From the NCBI RefSeq assembly GCF_003148495.1, contig NZ_QGGH01000009.1, forward strand, positions 62,001 through 126,000: 64,000 nucleotides of DNA, given 5' to 3'. The DNA comes from Mesorhizobium loti. Its GTDB lineage: Bacteria > Pseudomonadota > Alphaproteobacteria > Rhizobiales > Rhizobiaceae. Below the pieces are notes generated by a model that did not search any database, was not told the DNA's origin, and saw only the letters and a list, made by a program, of their open reading frames with translations. Within the stretch, counting starts at the first letter, position 1, and each line of letters opens with the position of its first letter. Shown here piece by piece: positions 44,042 through 53,823 of this stretch. A program made the position numbers and the translations under genes.

Positions 44042-44422
44042 ATGGGACGCTTCGCCGTCATCACGATGACCGAAAAGGCCGCCGACCGGGTGCGCGAGAT
44101 CGTCGCTACCCGCGACAACGCGCATGGCATTCGTCTCGGCATCAAGAAGGGCGGCTGCGCCGGCATGGAATACACGGTCGATCTGGTGACCGAGCCCAAC
44201 ACCAAGGACGACCACATCGAGCGCGACGGTGCCCATGTCTACGTCGCGCCGGAAGCAGCGCTATTCCTGTTCGGCACCGAAATGGATTTCGAGCAGACGA
44301 CGCTGCGCACCGGCTTCACCTTCCACAATCCGAACCAGAGTTCGGCGTGCGGCTGTGGCGAATCCGTTGAATTGAAGCCGGCCGACCTGAAGGCGCTGGC
44401 CGAAGCACGCGCTTCCGCTTGA
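44042..44422 (+). CDS. sufA: A-type Fe-S carrier SufA/IscA
   Basis: A 126-residue A-type carrier with the three cluster-binding cysteines in KKGGCAGMEY and SACGCGES. It takes clusters from the SufBCD scaffold to target proteins. It is separated from sufT by the inverted membrane gene and 144 further bases, so it may now depend on its own promoter. A ribosome site GGAG precedes ATG 44042. Confidence 0.95.
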   Translation: MGRFAVITMTEKAADRVREIVATRDNAHGIRLGIKKGGCAGMEYTVDLVTEPNTKDDHIERDGAHVYVAPEAALFLFGTEMDFEQTTLRTGFTFHNPNQSSACGCGESVELKPADLKALAEARASA

Positions 44423-44552
44423 TGCGCGGCCAGGATTCCAATATCGCTGGATAAATCAAAAGCTCGCGGCGCAATTTACGCTAAATAGAGCGTCACCATC
44501 ATATAATTTCCCGGTGTCCAGCGTTTGATGGTCTTTGAAGCGGGGTCGTTCC

Positions 44553-44930
44553 GTGAACAGCCTGATCGTACCATTGGTTTCTGTATCGATATTGATAATG
44601 GCGTTTGCCCTTTTTGCATATTACGGTGTTTACCGGTATGTGAAGCGTAATCTGTTGTTGCACATGAATTTAAATGACAATCAGATACGGATGTCTCTTG
44701 ATTCTTACGTGTTCGGTAAGTCGATTCCGAACAGGATAAAGCTCCTATATATTGCATTCGAATTCTGCATACCCGCTGTTGCCGTTTTATTTGGAGTTTG
44801 CGCGTTCGAGGCGCATAGGGTCGATATGGTTGTGCTCCTTGGTCTTGTAACCGTTCTCGGTTTGATGGCCGCCTTTGGCGGACTCTACAAGATGATCAAA
44901 ACGAATCAGGAGCCTGCTCCTTTCGCGTAG
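44553..44930 (+). CDS. Hypothetical three-helix membrane protein, AT-rich
   Basis: A 125-residue protein with three hydrophobic segments (LIVPLVSVSILIMAFALFAYY, then LYIAFEFCIPAVAVLFGVCAF, then VVLLGLVTVLGLMAAFGGLY described here by type and position, about residues 4-24, 68-88 and 95-112). GTG 44553 follows AGCGGGG; TTG 44535 is an alternative. The gene is much richer in A and T than neighbours and uses codons rare in the window, which suggests recent acquisition. No family was recognised. Confidence 0.55.
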   Translation: MNSLIVPLVSVSILIMAFALFAYYGVYRYVKRNLLLHMNLNDNQIRMSLDSYVFGKSIPNRIKLLYIAFEFCIPAVAVLFGVCAFEAHRVDMVVLLGLVTVLGLMAAFGGLYKMIKTNQEPAPFA

Positions 44931-44938
44931 CGAAATCG

Positions 44939-45436
44939 CTATTCCACCCACATGCCCGTCCGCTTGTGCCAGTCGGCGATCGATTCCTCCGGATAGACGT
45001 CGAACGTCTTGTCGCCCTTGCCAATGTCGGGCTCGACCCAGTTCGCCTTGTATTTCAGCATCAGATGCACCTTGCTCGGCGGAATGGGCAGGTCGCTGTC
45101 GATCGCCGAGGCGAAGGGATGCACAAGCTCTGGCCAGGTCGGATCGTAGAGCCACAGCGCCGAGCCGCATTTGCGACAGAAATTGCGCTCACCCGTCGAA
45201 ATTTCGCACTGCGGATGTTCGTCGTCTTCGATCTCGGCCCGGTAGACGCCGAGGCTCCTTTTGCCCCTGATGTTCAACGTCGCGCTGTCGGCGCCGAGAT
45301 TGATGGCAAAACCGCCGCCGCCTTGCTGCTTGCGGCAGATCGAGCAGTAGCACAGCATGAACGGTACCGGCGTGTGGCTCTCCACCTCGAAACGCACGGC
45401 ATTGCAGCGGCAGGACCCTTTAAGCAGAAGCGGCAT
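44939..45436 (-). CDS. GFA (glutathione-dependent formaldehyde-activating)/CENP-V domain protein
   Basis: A 165-residue zinc-binding Mss4-like fold. The cysteine motifs are GSCRCNAVRF, CYCSICRKQQGG and FCRKCGSALW. Founder Gfa speeds S-hydroxymethylglutathione formation, but most family members have no known activity. It stands alone between two small rightward genes. Confidence 0.88.
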   Translation of the reverse strand: MPLLLKGSCRCNAVRFEVESHTPVPFMLCYCSICRKQQGGGGFAINLGADSATLNIRGKRSLGVYRAEIEDDEHPQCEISTGERNFCRKCGSALWLYDPTWPELVHPFASAIDSDLPIPPSKVHLMLKYKANWVEPDIGKGDKTFDVYPEESIADWHKRTGMWVE

Positions 45437-45526
45437 GACAAAAACTCCGACGGATGGCTCTCAACCTGTCAGCATGATTTTGGTTGCGGCGATGACAAGG
45501 CCAAATGCCGGTGACATGATCGCGGC

Positions 45527-45850
45527 ATGGACAATGAACGCATCGCCGAACTGTTCGAGGGCCTGGGCCCGGTCAGCATCCGCAAACTGTTCGGCGGCAA
45601 GGGCATCTATTTCGACGGTGTCATCGTCGCCATCGTGCTGCGCGGCGAATTGATGCTGAAGGCCGACGAGCAAAGCGCCCCCGACTTCGAAGCCGCCGGT
45701 TGCCGGCAATGGACCTATACGGGCTCCCGCCACGGCAAGCTGGTCTCGATGCCCTACTGGAGCATTCCCGACAGCGCTTTCGATGATCCCGACGAGATGA
45801 CGGTCTGGGCGCGCCGGGCCTATGAGGCGGGGCGGCGGGCGGGGAAGTAG
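45527..45850 (+). CDS. TfoX/Sxy N-terminal domain protein
   Basis: A 107-residue stand-alone TfoX N-terminal domain (ELFEGLGPVSIRKLFGGKGI, LMLKADEQSAPDF, PYWSIPDSAFDD). In gamma-proteobacteria TfoX/Sxy controls competence; short alphaproteobacterial homologues are of unknown role. It is followed by a repeat element. Confidence 0.85.
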   Translation: MDNERIAELFEGLGPVSIRKLFGGKGIYFDGVIVAIVLRGELMLKADEQSAPDFEAAGCRQWTYTGSRHGKLVSMPYWSIPDSAFDDPDEMTVWARRAYEAGRRAGK

Positions 45851-45871
45851 ATTCCCGCAAGCACGAGGCCG

Positions 45872-46019
45872 CCCCCTCATCCGGCCGCTTCGCGGCCACC
45901 GTCTCCCCGAGGGGAGAAGAGGTCGATGTCGGCTCTGGGAGATCCTCTCCCCTCGGGGAGAGGTCGGATTGCCCCGAATTGCCCTTTGCAATTCGGTTTT
46001 GGCAATCCGGGTGAGGGGG
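45872..46019. repeat. MITE-like intergenic repeat with inverted ends
   Basis: A 148-base element bounded by CCCCCTCATCCGG (45872-45884) and CCGGGTGAGGGGG (46007-46019), which are inverse at 12 of 13 positions. Inside are nested palindromes, including TCTCCCCGAGGGGAGA and CCTCTCCCCTCGGGGAGAGG. The layout matches intergenic palindromic elements common in rhizobial genomes. It encodes no protein and may form a strong RNA hairpin at the 3' end of psuG. Confidence 0.8.
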
Positions 46020-46035
46020 TCTTTGTCGCGTGAAC

Positions 46036-46953
<918 letters not shown>

Positions 46954-47028
46954 CTGGGTCTCCAATCCGGAGTGCGGCGCGTCCATCGGGACGCTCGGCA
47001 ACACTACGGCACTATAAATTTGCCGGTC

Positions 47029-47973
47029 TCATGCCACTTCCTGCGCATCCGGCACAAGAGCCAACGCTTCCGCGAAGCTCGCCGTGGTGAACTCCGGAAC
47101 GGCGTTGGCGCTTTCGATGGCAAGCGTCGCCGCGGCAATGCCGTCGCGCAAGGCCACCCGCAGCGGCAGGCCGCGCAGCAAGGCAGCGACCGTTGCGCCC
47201 GCCAGCGCATCGCCGGCGCCGGTGACGTCAGCGACCTTTCTTGGCGGCGGCGGCAGGATCGAGAAGGCGCCGGCTTCATCGAAGCCCAGCATGGGGCCAC
47301 CGCCCGCCGTCACCACGCCGCTTTTGAGCCCTGCGCGTCTCAGCCCGTCGACGATGTCTTGCGGAGAAGCCGCAGCGTCCAGGTCTGCCAGCGCGATCGC
47401 TTCGCGCCGGTTCATGAAGACGACGGCCAGATCGCCAAGCACCGGCTTCAAACGCACGATCTTGGCCGGCGAAATGGCAATGGCGAAGACGGGTTTGCCG
47501 GCGGCAAGCGAAACCAGCCGCTCCAGTGCCGCCGTCGGCAGGTTGGCGTCGCAGAAGACGGCATCGGCGGCAGCAATCACCTCCCGTACCTTGGAGCGCC
47601 TGATCTGCTTGGGAAACGCCAGGTCATAGAGCGCCATGTCGGCAAAGCCGACGATCAGCTCGCCCTCGCGGTCGATCAGCGCCGTATAGCTCGGCGTGGT
47701 GCGGTCGAGGAACACCGCCGACAGGTCGGCAATACCTGCCTCGGCAATGGCTCGCGAAACGGTGTCGGCGGCGGCATCGCCGCCGCGCACCGACATGAGC
47801 GACGCGGAGACGCCACGAAGCACCGCACTGCGCAAAGCGTTGAAGACGCCGCCGCCGACATCCTCGCGCATCGTGCCGGGATTGGAGGCGGCAGGCACGT
47901 AGGGGCCGGACACCTGACCGCGCCGGTCGATATGGGCGCCGCCTACGGCCAGTATTTTCGCGGATTTCAGCAT
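47029..47973 (-). CDS. psuK: Pseudouridine kinase, PfkB family
   Basis: A 314-residue PfkB kinase with GGAHIDRRG at the N-terminus, substrate loop REDVGGGVFNALR and the catalytic motif DVTGAGDALAG. Upstream linkage to psuG identifies it as the kinase that makes pseudouridine 5'-phosphate from RNA turnover. ATG 47973 begins the conserved sequence; the frame extends 12 codons further without support. It is divergent from recA. Confidence 0.92.
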   Translation of the reverse strand: MLKSAKILAVGGAHIDRRGQVSGPYVPAASNPGTMREDVGGGVFNALRSAVLRGVSASLMSVRGGDAAADTVSRAIAEAGIADLSAVFLDRTTPSYTALIDREGELIVGFADMALYDLAFPKQIRRSKVREVIAAADAVFCDANLPTAALERLVSLAAGKPVFAIAISPAKIVRLKPVLGDLAVVFMNRREAIALADLDAAASPQDIVDGLRRAGLKSGVVTAGGGPMLGFDEAGAFSILPPPPRKVADVTGAGDALAGATVAALLRGLPLRVALRDGIAAATLAIESANAVPEFTTASFAEALALVPDAQEVA

Positions 47974-48181
47974 GCCGGCGATATGACCTTTGTTATTCCA
48001 GCCGCACAAGCGCTAGGCTGCGTGACGAAGCTTCGCATGCAAGGCAGCGATTCGGCAGATCGAAACAATCGAGCCGTCTGGCCCAATGCGGGATGCATCG
48101 TGAAACGAAATCGTGAGACAAAAAAAGAACAAATCTGGATATTGATTGTTTTTCAGATATTTGACCCCTCTTGCCAAACGA

Positions 48182-48196
48182 GAACAAAAAAGGTAC
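48182..48196. promoter_or_regulatory. Candidate LexA (SOS) box of recA
   Basis: GAAC-N7-GTAC lies 59 bases before the recA ATG. The alphaproteobacterial LexA site is GAAC-N7-GAAC (GTTC-N7-GTTC), so one half is exact and the other has one mismatch. A TTGACC at 48161-48166 could be the -35 element, placing the box across the -10 region. Confidence 0.5.
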
Positions 48197-48254
48197 AAAA
48201 TGGCAGGGATTACGGATTGTCCGGCCTTCATTGACGACCAAGGGGTGATGTATC

Positions 48255-49352
48255 ATGGCTCAGAATTCTTTGCGGCTTGTAGAGGATAAGGCAGTGGACA
48301 AATCAAAGGCTCTGGATGCGGCGCTGTCGCAGATCGAGCGGGCTTTCGGCAAGGGCTCGATCATGCGGCTCGGCGCGAACGAGCAGGTCGTCGAGATCGA
48401 AACGGTGCCGACCGGCTCGCTTGGCCTCGACATCGCGCTTGGCGTCGGTGGCCTGCCGCGCGGCCGCATCGTCGAGATCTATGGGCCGGAAAGCTCGGGC
48501 AAGACGACGCTGGCCCTGCACACCGTGGCCGAAGCTCAGAAGAAGGGCGGCATCTGCGCCTTCGTCGATGCCGAGCACGCGCTTGACCCAGTCTATGCCC
48601 GCAAGCTTGGCGTCGATCTCGAGAACCTCCTGATCTCGCAGCCCGACACTGGTGAGCAGGCGCTGGAAATCTGCGACACGCTGGTGCGCTCCGGCGCCAT
48701 CGACGTGCTGGTGGTCGATTCGGTCGCCGCGCTGACGCCACGCGCCGAAATCGAAGGCGAGATGGGCGATTCGCTGCCCGGCCTGCAGGCCCGCCTGATG
48801 AGCCAGGCGCTGCGCAAGCTGACCGCTTCGATCTCGCGCTCCAACACCATGGTCATCTTCATCAACCAGATCCGCATGAAGATCGGCGTCATGTTCGGTT
48901 CGCCCGAAACCACCACCGGCGGCAACGCGCTGAAATTCTACGCTTCGGTGCGCCTCGATATCCGCCGCATCGGTTCGGTCAAGGACCGCGACGAGGTCGT
49001 CGGCAACCAGACCCGCGTCAAGGTGGTCAAGAACAAGCTGGCGCCGCCCTTCAAGGTGGTCGAGTTCGATATCATGTATGGTGAAGGCGTGTCCAAGACC
49101 GGCGAACTGGTCGATCTCGGAGTCAAGGCCGGCGTGGTCGAGAAGTCGGGCGCCTGGTTCTCCTACAATTCGCAGCGTCTTGGCCAGGGCCGCGAGAATG
49201 CCAAGCTGTTCCTGCGCGACAACCCCGACACCGCGCGCGAGATCGAACTGGCGCTCAGGCAGAATGCCGGGCTGATCGCCGAGAAGTTCCTTGAGAATGG
49301 CGGCTCTGAAGGTGGCGACGACGGTTTCGAGGAAGAATCCGGCGCGATGTAA
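48255..49352 (+). CDS. recA: Recombinase A
   Basis: A 365-residue RecA: strand exchange, LexA autocleavage and SOS induction. Walker A GPESSGKTT, the FVDAEHALDPVYARKLGVD block, the LLISQPDTGEQALEI motif, and FINQIRMKIGVMFG with GGNALKFYASVRLDIRR are all intact, plus an acidic glycine-rich tail. ATG 48255 is well placed. A terminator follows about 95 bases after the stop. Confidence 0.98.
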   Translation: MAQNSLRLVEDKAVDKSKALDAALSQIERAFGKGSIMRLGANEQVVEIETVPTGSLGLDIALGVGGLPRGRIVEIYGPESSGKTTLALHTVAEAQKKGGICAFVDAEHALDPVYARKLGVDLENLLISQPDTGEQALEICDTLVRSGAIDVLVVDSVAALTPRAEIEGEMGDSLPGLQARLMSQALRKLTASISRSNTMVIFINQIRMKIGVMFGSPETTTGGNALKFYASVRLDIRRIGSVKDRDEVVGNQTRVKVVKNKLAPPFKVVEFDIMYGEGVSKTGELVDLGVKAGVVEKSGAWFSYNSQRLGQGRENAKLFLRDNPDTAREIELALRQNAGLIAEKFLENGGSEGGDDGFEEESGAM

Positions 49353-49445
49353 CAGCTTCGTGCGCGATGCCGGCCGGAGTTCGGCCATAATCGCGTTCTA
49401 TTATCTCAGGCTTATGTAATCGTGTTCCGAGTATTGCGTTTCGAA

Positions 49446-49471
49446 ACCGTCGGCCCAGTGCCGGCGGTTTT
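49446..49471 (+). terminator. Rho-independent terminator after recA
   Basis: The arms ACCGTCGGC and GCCGGCGGT (one G-U pair) enclose CCAGT and are followed by TTT. The remaining bases up to alaS (49648) contain no recognised gene. Confidence 0.75.
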
Positions 49472-49647
49472 GCGTTTTGGCGGCGAAACCAAGCGGGTTC
49501 GAACTGCCGGCAGGGGCCATGGATTGGACCAATTCCGTGTTTCTGGACAGGGTGAAGCGCGGCGGCTAAAAGGCCAAGTCCTATCTTCTAAAACGCAGAG
49601 CCCATTTCCGTCGGTTTGCCGGCGGCTCTTCCGAAAAGGCAGCATTC

Positions 49648-52317
49648 ATGAGTGGCGTGAACGAAATCCGGTCGACATTTCTCGACTACTTCCGCAAGGA
49701 GGGTCACGAGATCGTCGCGTCGAGCCCGCTGGTGCCGCGCAACGACCCGACGCTGATGTTCACCAACGCCGGCATGGTGCAGTTCAAGAACGTCTTCACC
49801 GGCCTGGAGAAGCGGCCCTATTCGCGCGCCTCGACCGCCCAGAAGAGCGTTCGCGCCGGCGGCAAGCACAACGATCTCGACAATGTCGGCTATACCGCGC
49901 GCCATCTGACCTTTTTCGAGATGCTCGGCAATTTCTCCTTTGGCGATTATTTCAAGGAGCGCGCCATCGAGCTTGCCTGGAACCTGATCACCAAGGAGTT
50001 CGGGCTGAACAAGGACAAGCTGCTGGTCACCGTCTATCACACGGACGACGAGGCGGCCGGCTTCTGGAAGAAGATCGCCGGGTTTTCGGACGATCGCATC
50101 ATTCGCATCGCGACCTCGGACAATTTCTGGGCAATGGGCGATACTGGACCCTGCGGGCCGTGCTCGGAGATATTCATCGACCGTGGCGAACACATCTGGG
50201 GCGGACCTCCCGGCAGCCCGGAGGAGGATGGCGACCGTTTCCTCGAGTTCTGGAACCTGGTGTTCATGCAGTATGAACAGGTGACGAAGGAGGAGCGCAT
50301 CGACCTGCCGCGCCCGTCGATCGACACCGGCATGGGCCTGGAGCGCATGGCGTCCATCCTGCAGGGGGTGGAAAGCGTCTTCGAGACCGATCTGTTCCGT
50401 CATCTGATCGACGCGGCCTCGTCCGCCATCGGGCATGGTCCCGACAAGGAGACGGTCGCGTCCTTCCGCGTCATTGCCGATCATCTGCGCTCGTCCTCCT
50501 TCCTGGTGGCCGACGGCGTGCTGCCGTCGAACGAAGGCCGGGGCTATGTCCTGCGCCGCATCATGCGCCGCGCCATGCGCCATGCGCAGTTACTCGGTGC
50601 CAGCGAGCCGCTGATGTGGAAGCTGGTGCCGGCGCTGGTGCGCGAAATGGGCCAGGCCTATCCTGAATTGCTGCGCGGCGAACAGTTGATCACCGAGACC
50701 CTCAAGCTTGAGGAGACCAGGTTTCGCAAGACGCTGGTGCGCGGCCTCGGCCTGCTCTCCGAGGCGACGGAAACGCTGCATGCCGGCGACATGCTGGACG
50801 GCGAAACGGCCTTCAAGCTCTACGACACCTACGGCTTCCCGCTCGATCTGACACAGGATGCGCTGCGCCAGCGCAGCATCTCGGTCGATCTTGCCGGCTT
50901 CACCAATGCGATGGAGCAGCAGAAGGCCGAGGCGCGCAAGCATTGGGCTGGGTCTGGCGACGCGGCCACCGAGACCATCTGGTTCTCCGTGCGCGAGAAG
51001 GCAGGCGCCACCGAGTTCCTCGGCTACGAGACTGAAGCTGCGGAAGGCATCATCCAGGCGCTTGTCCGGGACGGCAAGACTGTCGACAGCGCCGGCAAGG
51101 GCGACGCGGTGGCGATCGTCGTCAACCAGACGCCGTTCTATGCCGAGTCCGGCGGCCAGATGGGCGACACCGGTATCATTTCAGGCGAAGGTTTTTCGAT
51201 CGAGGTTTCGGATACGCAAAAGAAGGCTGATGGGCTGTTCGTCCATGTCGGCAAGGTGGCCAGCGGCACCGTCAAGACGGGCGCCGCCGTCGAGTTGAAG
51301 GTCGATCACGCGCGCCGCACCAGGCTGCGCGCCAACCATTCCGCGACGCATCTGATCCATGAGGCGCTGCGCGAGGTGCTGGGCAGCCATGTCGCGCAGA
51401 AGGGTTCGCTGGTGGCGCCGGAGCGCCTGCGCTTCGACATCTCGCACAACAAGCCCATTTCGCCAGAGGATCTCGAAGAGGTCGAGCGCATGGCCAACGA
51501 GATCGTCGTCCAGAACAGCCCGGTGTCCACGCGCCTGATGTCGGTCGACGATGCCATCGCCGAAGGCGCCATGGCGCTGTTTGGCGAGAAATATGGCGAC
51601 GAAGTGCGCGTCGTGTCGATGGGCACCGGCGTGCATGGCGCCAAGGCCAACCGGCCCTATTCGGTCGAGCTCTGCGGCGGCACGCATGTCAGGGCGACCG
51701 GCGACATTGGCCTGGTGCGTGTCGTCTCCGACAGCGCGGTCGCCGCCGGCGTACGCCGCATCGAGGCGTTGACCGGCGAAGCCGCGCGCAGGCATCTCGA
51801 TGAGCAGGACCGGCGTCTGAAATCGGTCGCCGCGACACTGAAGATCTCGCCGGCCGACGTGCCGGCGCGTGTCGAGGCGCTGCTCGATGAGCGAAAGAAG
51901 CTCGAAAAGGAACTGACCGAAGCGCGCAAGAAGCTGGCGCTGGGCGGCGGTGCTGCCGCTGGTGCGCCGTCGGAGAACGAGACCGTGGCCGGTGTCGGCT
52001 TCCTTGGCAAGGCGGTCTCCGGGGTCTCGCCCAAGGATTTGAAGCCGCTGGCCGATGCTGGCAAGAGTTCGCTCGGTTCCGGCGTCGTCGTCTTCGTCGG
52101 CGCCGGTGAGGACAACAAGGCGAGTGTTGTGGTCGCCGTCACCGACGATCTCGTCGGCCGCTTCAGCGCCGTCGACCTGGTGCGCGTCGCCTCCGCCGCA
52201 CTGGGCGGGCAGGGCGGCGGCGGTCGGCCCGATATGGCGCAGGCCGGTGGCCCTGATGCTTCCAAGGCCAATGATGCGATTGCGGCGGTGAGGGCTGCGA
52301 TCAGCGAGGCGGCGTAA
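49648..52317 (+). CDS. alaS: Alanyl-tRNA synthetase
   Basis: An 889-residue class II synthetase. The catalytic domain starts SGVNEIRSTFLDYFRKEGHE and includes the motif 1 region LMFTNAGMVQFKNVF. The editing domain has HSATHLIHEALREVLG and the zinc-ligand ELCGGTHV. A coiled-coil linker and a C-terminal DHHA1 domain (GSGVVVFVGAGEDNKASVVV) complete it. Full length for the family. Confidence 0.98.
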   Translation: MSGVNEIRSTFLDYFRKEGHEIVASSPLVPRNDPTLMFTNAGMVQFKNVFTGLEKRPYSRASTAQKSVRAGGKHNDLDNVGYTARHLTFFEMLGNFSFGDYFKERAIELAWNLITKEFGLNKDKLLVTVYHTDDEAAGFWKKIAGFSDDRIIRIATSDNFWAMGDTGPCGPCSEIFIDRGEHIWGGPPGSPEEDGDRFLEFWNLVFMQYEQVTKEERIDLPRPSIDTGMGLERMASILQGVESVFETDLFRHLIDAASSAIGHGPDKETVASFRVIADHLRSSSFLVADGVLPSNEGRGYVLRRIMRRAMRHAQLLGASEPLMWKLVPALVREMGQAYPELLRGEQLITETLKLEETRFRKTLVRGLGLLSEATETLHAGDMLDGETAFKLYDTYGFPLDLTQDALRQRSISVDLAGFTNAMEQQKAEARKHWAGSGDAATETIWFSVREKAGATEFLGYETEAAEGIIQALVRDGKTVDSAGKGDAVAIVVNQTPFYAESGGQMGDTGIISGEGFSIEVSDTQKKADGLFVHVGKVASGTVKTGAAVELKVDHARRTRLRANHSATHLIHEALREVLGSHVAQKGSLVAPERLRFDISHNKPISPEDLEEVERMANEIVVQNSPVSTRLMSVDDAIAEGAMALFGEKYGDEVRVVSMGTGVHGAKANRPYSVELCGGTHVRATGDIGLVRVVSDSAVAAGVRRIEALTGEAARRHLDEQDRRLKSVAATLKISPADVPARVEALLDERKKLEKELTEARKKLALGGGAAAGAPSENETVAGVGFLGKAVSGVSPKDLKPLADAGKSSLGSGVVVFVGAGEDNKASVVVAVTDDLVGRFSAVDLVRVASAALGGQGGGGRPDMAQAGGPDASKANDAIAAVRAAISEAA

Positions 52318-52382
52318 ACCAGCACCCCTCGAAGCGTGGCCGGCCTGACAGCCGGCTGCCTGGCTGACATCTGGAGGGTGCC

Positions 52383-53177
52383 GTGCCCACGCTGATCATG
52401 TATCAGGTAGACGCTTTTGCCGACCGCGCCTTTCAGGGCAATCCTGCCGCCGTCCTCATTTTGACGGATTGGCTGGCGGACGATGTCATGCAATCCATCG
52501 CAAACGAGAACAATCTTGCCGAAACCGCCTTTGCGCGGCCAAACGGCAAGGGCTGGGATTTGCGCTGGTTCACACCGGTGCACGAAGTCGACTTCTGTGG
52601 CCATGCCACGCTGGCGATTGCCCATGTGTTGGCTTCGCAACACAATGTGACTGATGACATGGCCTTTGCCACACGGGTAGGCAAGTTGCGGGTTTCGCAG
52701 CAGCAGGGCGCCTATCAGCTCGACCTGCCCTGTTTTGCGCCGCAACCTGTCGATGGCGAAACCATGACGGCACTGCACCAGATGTTGTCCCCGCATCCGG
52801 TCGCGGGCTTTCGTAATTTCGAGAACCTGTTCGTCGAGCTTGCCGACGAGCAGTCCGTGCGGTCCTTCGTTCCAGATTTGCTCAGGATCGGCGCCTTTCA
52901 TCCGCTTGGACTGGTCATCACCGCGCGCGGGCAAACGCATGATTTCGTCTCCCGTTATTTCGTTCCCGGAGCAGGCATCCCCGAGGATCCGGTAACTGGC
53001 TCCATTCACGCGACGCTGGTGCCGTACTGGGCTGAAAAGCTCCGCAAAACCCATCTGTCAGCGTTCCAGTGCTCGCAGCGCGGCGGGCACCTTTTGTGCG
53101 ACCTGGCCGGAGATCGTGTGCTGATCCTGGGTCGCGCCAAGACCTTCATGAAGGCGGAAATCTACCTTCCGGAATGA
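52383..53177 (+). CDS. PhzF-family isomerase-like protein
   Basis: A 264-residue protein of the diaminopimelate-epimerase fold. The conserved Glu is in NENNLAETAFARP, with VDFCGHATLAIAHVL and RYFVPGAGIPEDPVTGSIH. In phenazine pathways PhzF isomerises DHHA; chromosomal homologues have mostly unknown substrates. No other phz genes are present. The GTG start follows a strong GGAGG. Confidence 0.88.
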   Translation: MPTLIMYQVDAFADRAFQGNPAAVLILTDWLADDVMQSIANENNLAETAFARPNGKGWDLRWFTPVHEVDFCGHATLAIAHVLASQHNVTDDMAFATRVGKLRVSQQQGAYQLDLPCFAPQPVDGETMTALHQMLSPHPVAGFRNFENLFVELADEQSVRSFVPDLLRIGAFHPLGLVITARGQTHDFVSRYFVPGAGIPEDPVTGSIHATLVPYWAEKLRKTHLSAFQCSQRGGHLLCDLAGDRVLILGRAKTFMKAEIYLPE

Positions 53178-53184
53178 AGGTGGC

Positions 53185-53811
53185 TCAGGCCGCCGGAGTG
53201 GTCGCGGCAAAGCTGGCGCGCGCTGAAATCCGGTCCCACCAAGCCTGGATTTCAGGAAATTCGGCCAGCAGCTTTTGCCCTTCACTGACTTTGAGAAAGT
53301 AACCGATGATCGGCGCTGCGTGCAGATCGACCAGTGTCAGCCGATCGCCCAACAACCACGGCCCCGGCGCTTTCAGCGAGGAAAGCGTCTGAAGCGCTTT
53401 GCTGGCCTGTGAAAGCCCGTTGGCGATCAGGGTCTCGTCGGGCGGCTCCCTCTCCAGCCGCTCGACGGCGACATCCCAGACCATCGACCTGTAGGCATAG
53501 GCGTCGAGCATGCCGATGATCTGGTTCATGGTTGCGCGGGCGCGAGCGTCCGTTGGCTGGAGATCTGGTCCTGCGAAAGCCTCGTCGACATAGCGCGCGA
53601 TCGCGCTCGTCTCGAAGAGCCGAAACCCGTCATACGAGAACGCCGGGATGCGGCCGAACGGGTGGTGCTCGAAATACCAGGCGGGAATGCCCTCGGCGGC
53701 AAAGACATCGACCGGCACAAGCTCGTAGTCGATGCCTTTCTCCGCAAGCACGAGGCGGACGATGCGCACATAGACGCTGTAATCCGCCCCGTAGACGGTG
53801 GGCTTGCCCAT
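53185..53811 (-). CDS. Glutathione S-transferase family protein
   Basis: A 208-residue GST with an N-terminal thioredoxin fold (TVYGADYSVYVRIVRLVLAE, HPFGRIPAF, LFETSAIARYVDE) and a helical C-terminal domain (WLLGDRLTLVDLHAAPIIGY). A catalytic Ser or Tyr is probably in ADYSVYVR. It converges with the PhzF gene 7 bases away and lies 12 bases after icd in the same direction. Confidence 0.9.
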   Translation of the reverse strand: MGKPTVYGADYSVYVRIVRLVLAEKGIDYELVPVDVFAAEGIPAWYFEHHPFGRIPAFSYDGFRLFETSAIARYVDEAFAGPDLQPTDARARATMNQIIGMLDAYAYRSMVWDVAVERLEREPPDETLIANGLSQASKALQTLSSLKAPGPWLLGDRLTLVDLHAAPIIGYFLKVSEGQKLLAEFPEIQAWWDRISARASFAATTPAA

Positions 53812-53823
53812 GCCGGTTGCCGG

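Noticed and set aside
52383..53177. Phenazine biosynthesis locus
   Set aside because: Only a PhzF-fold protein is present with no other phenazine genes; chromosomal homologues are common and of unknown role.
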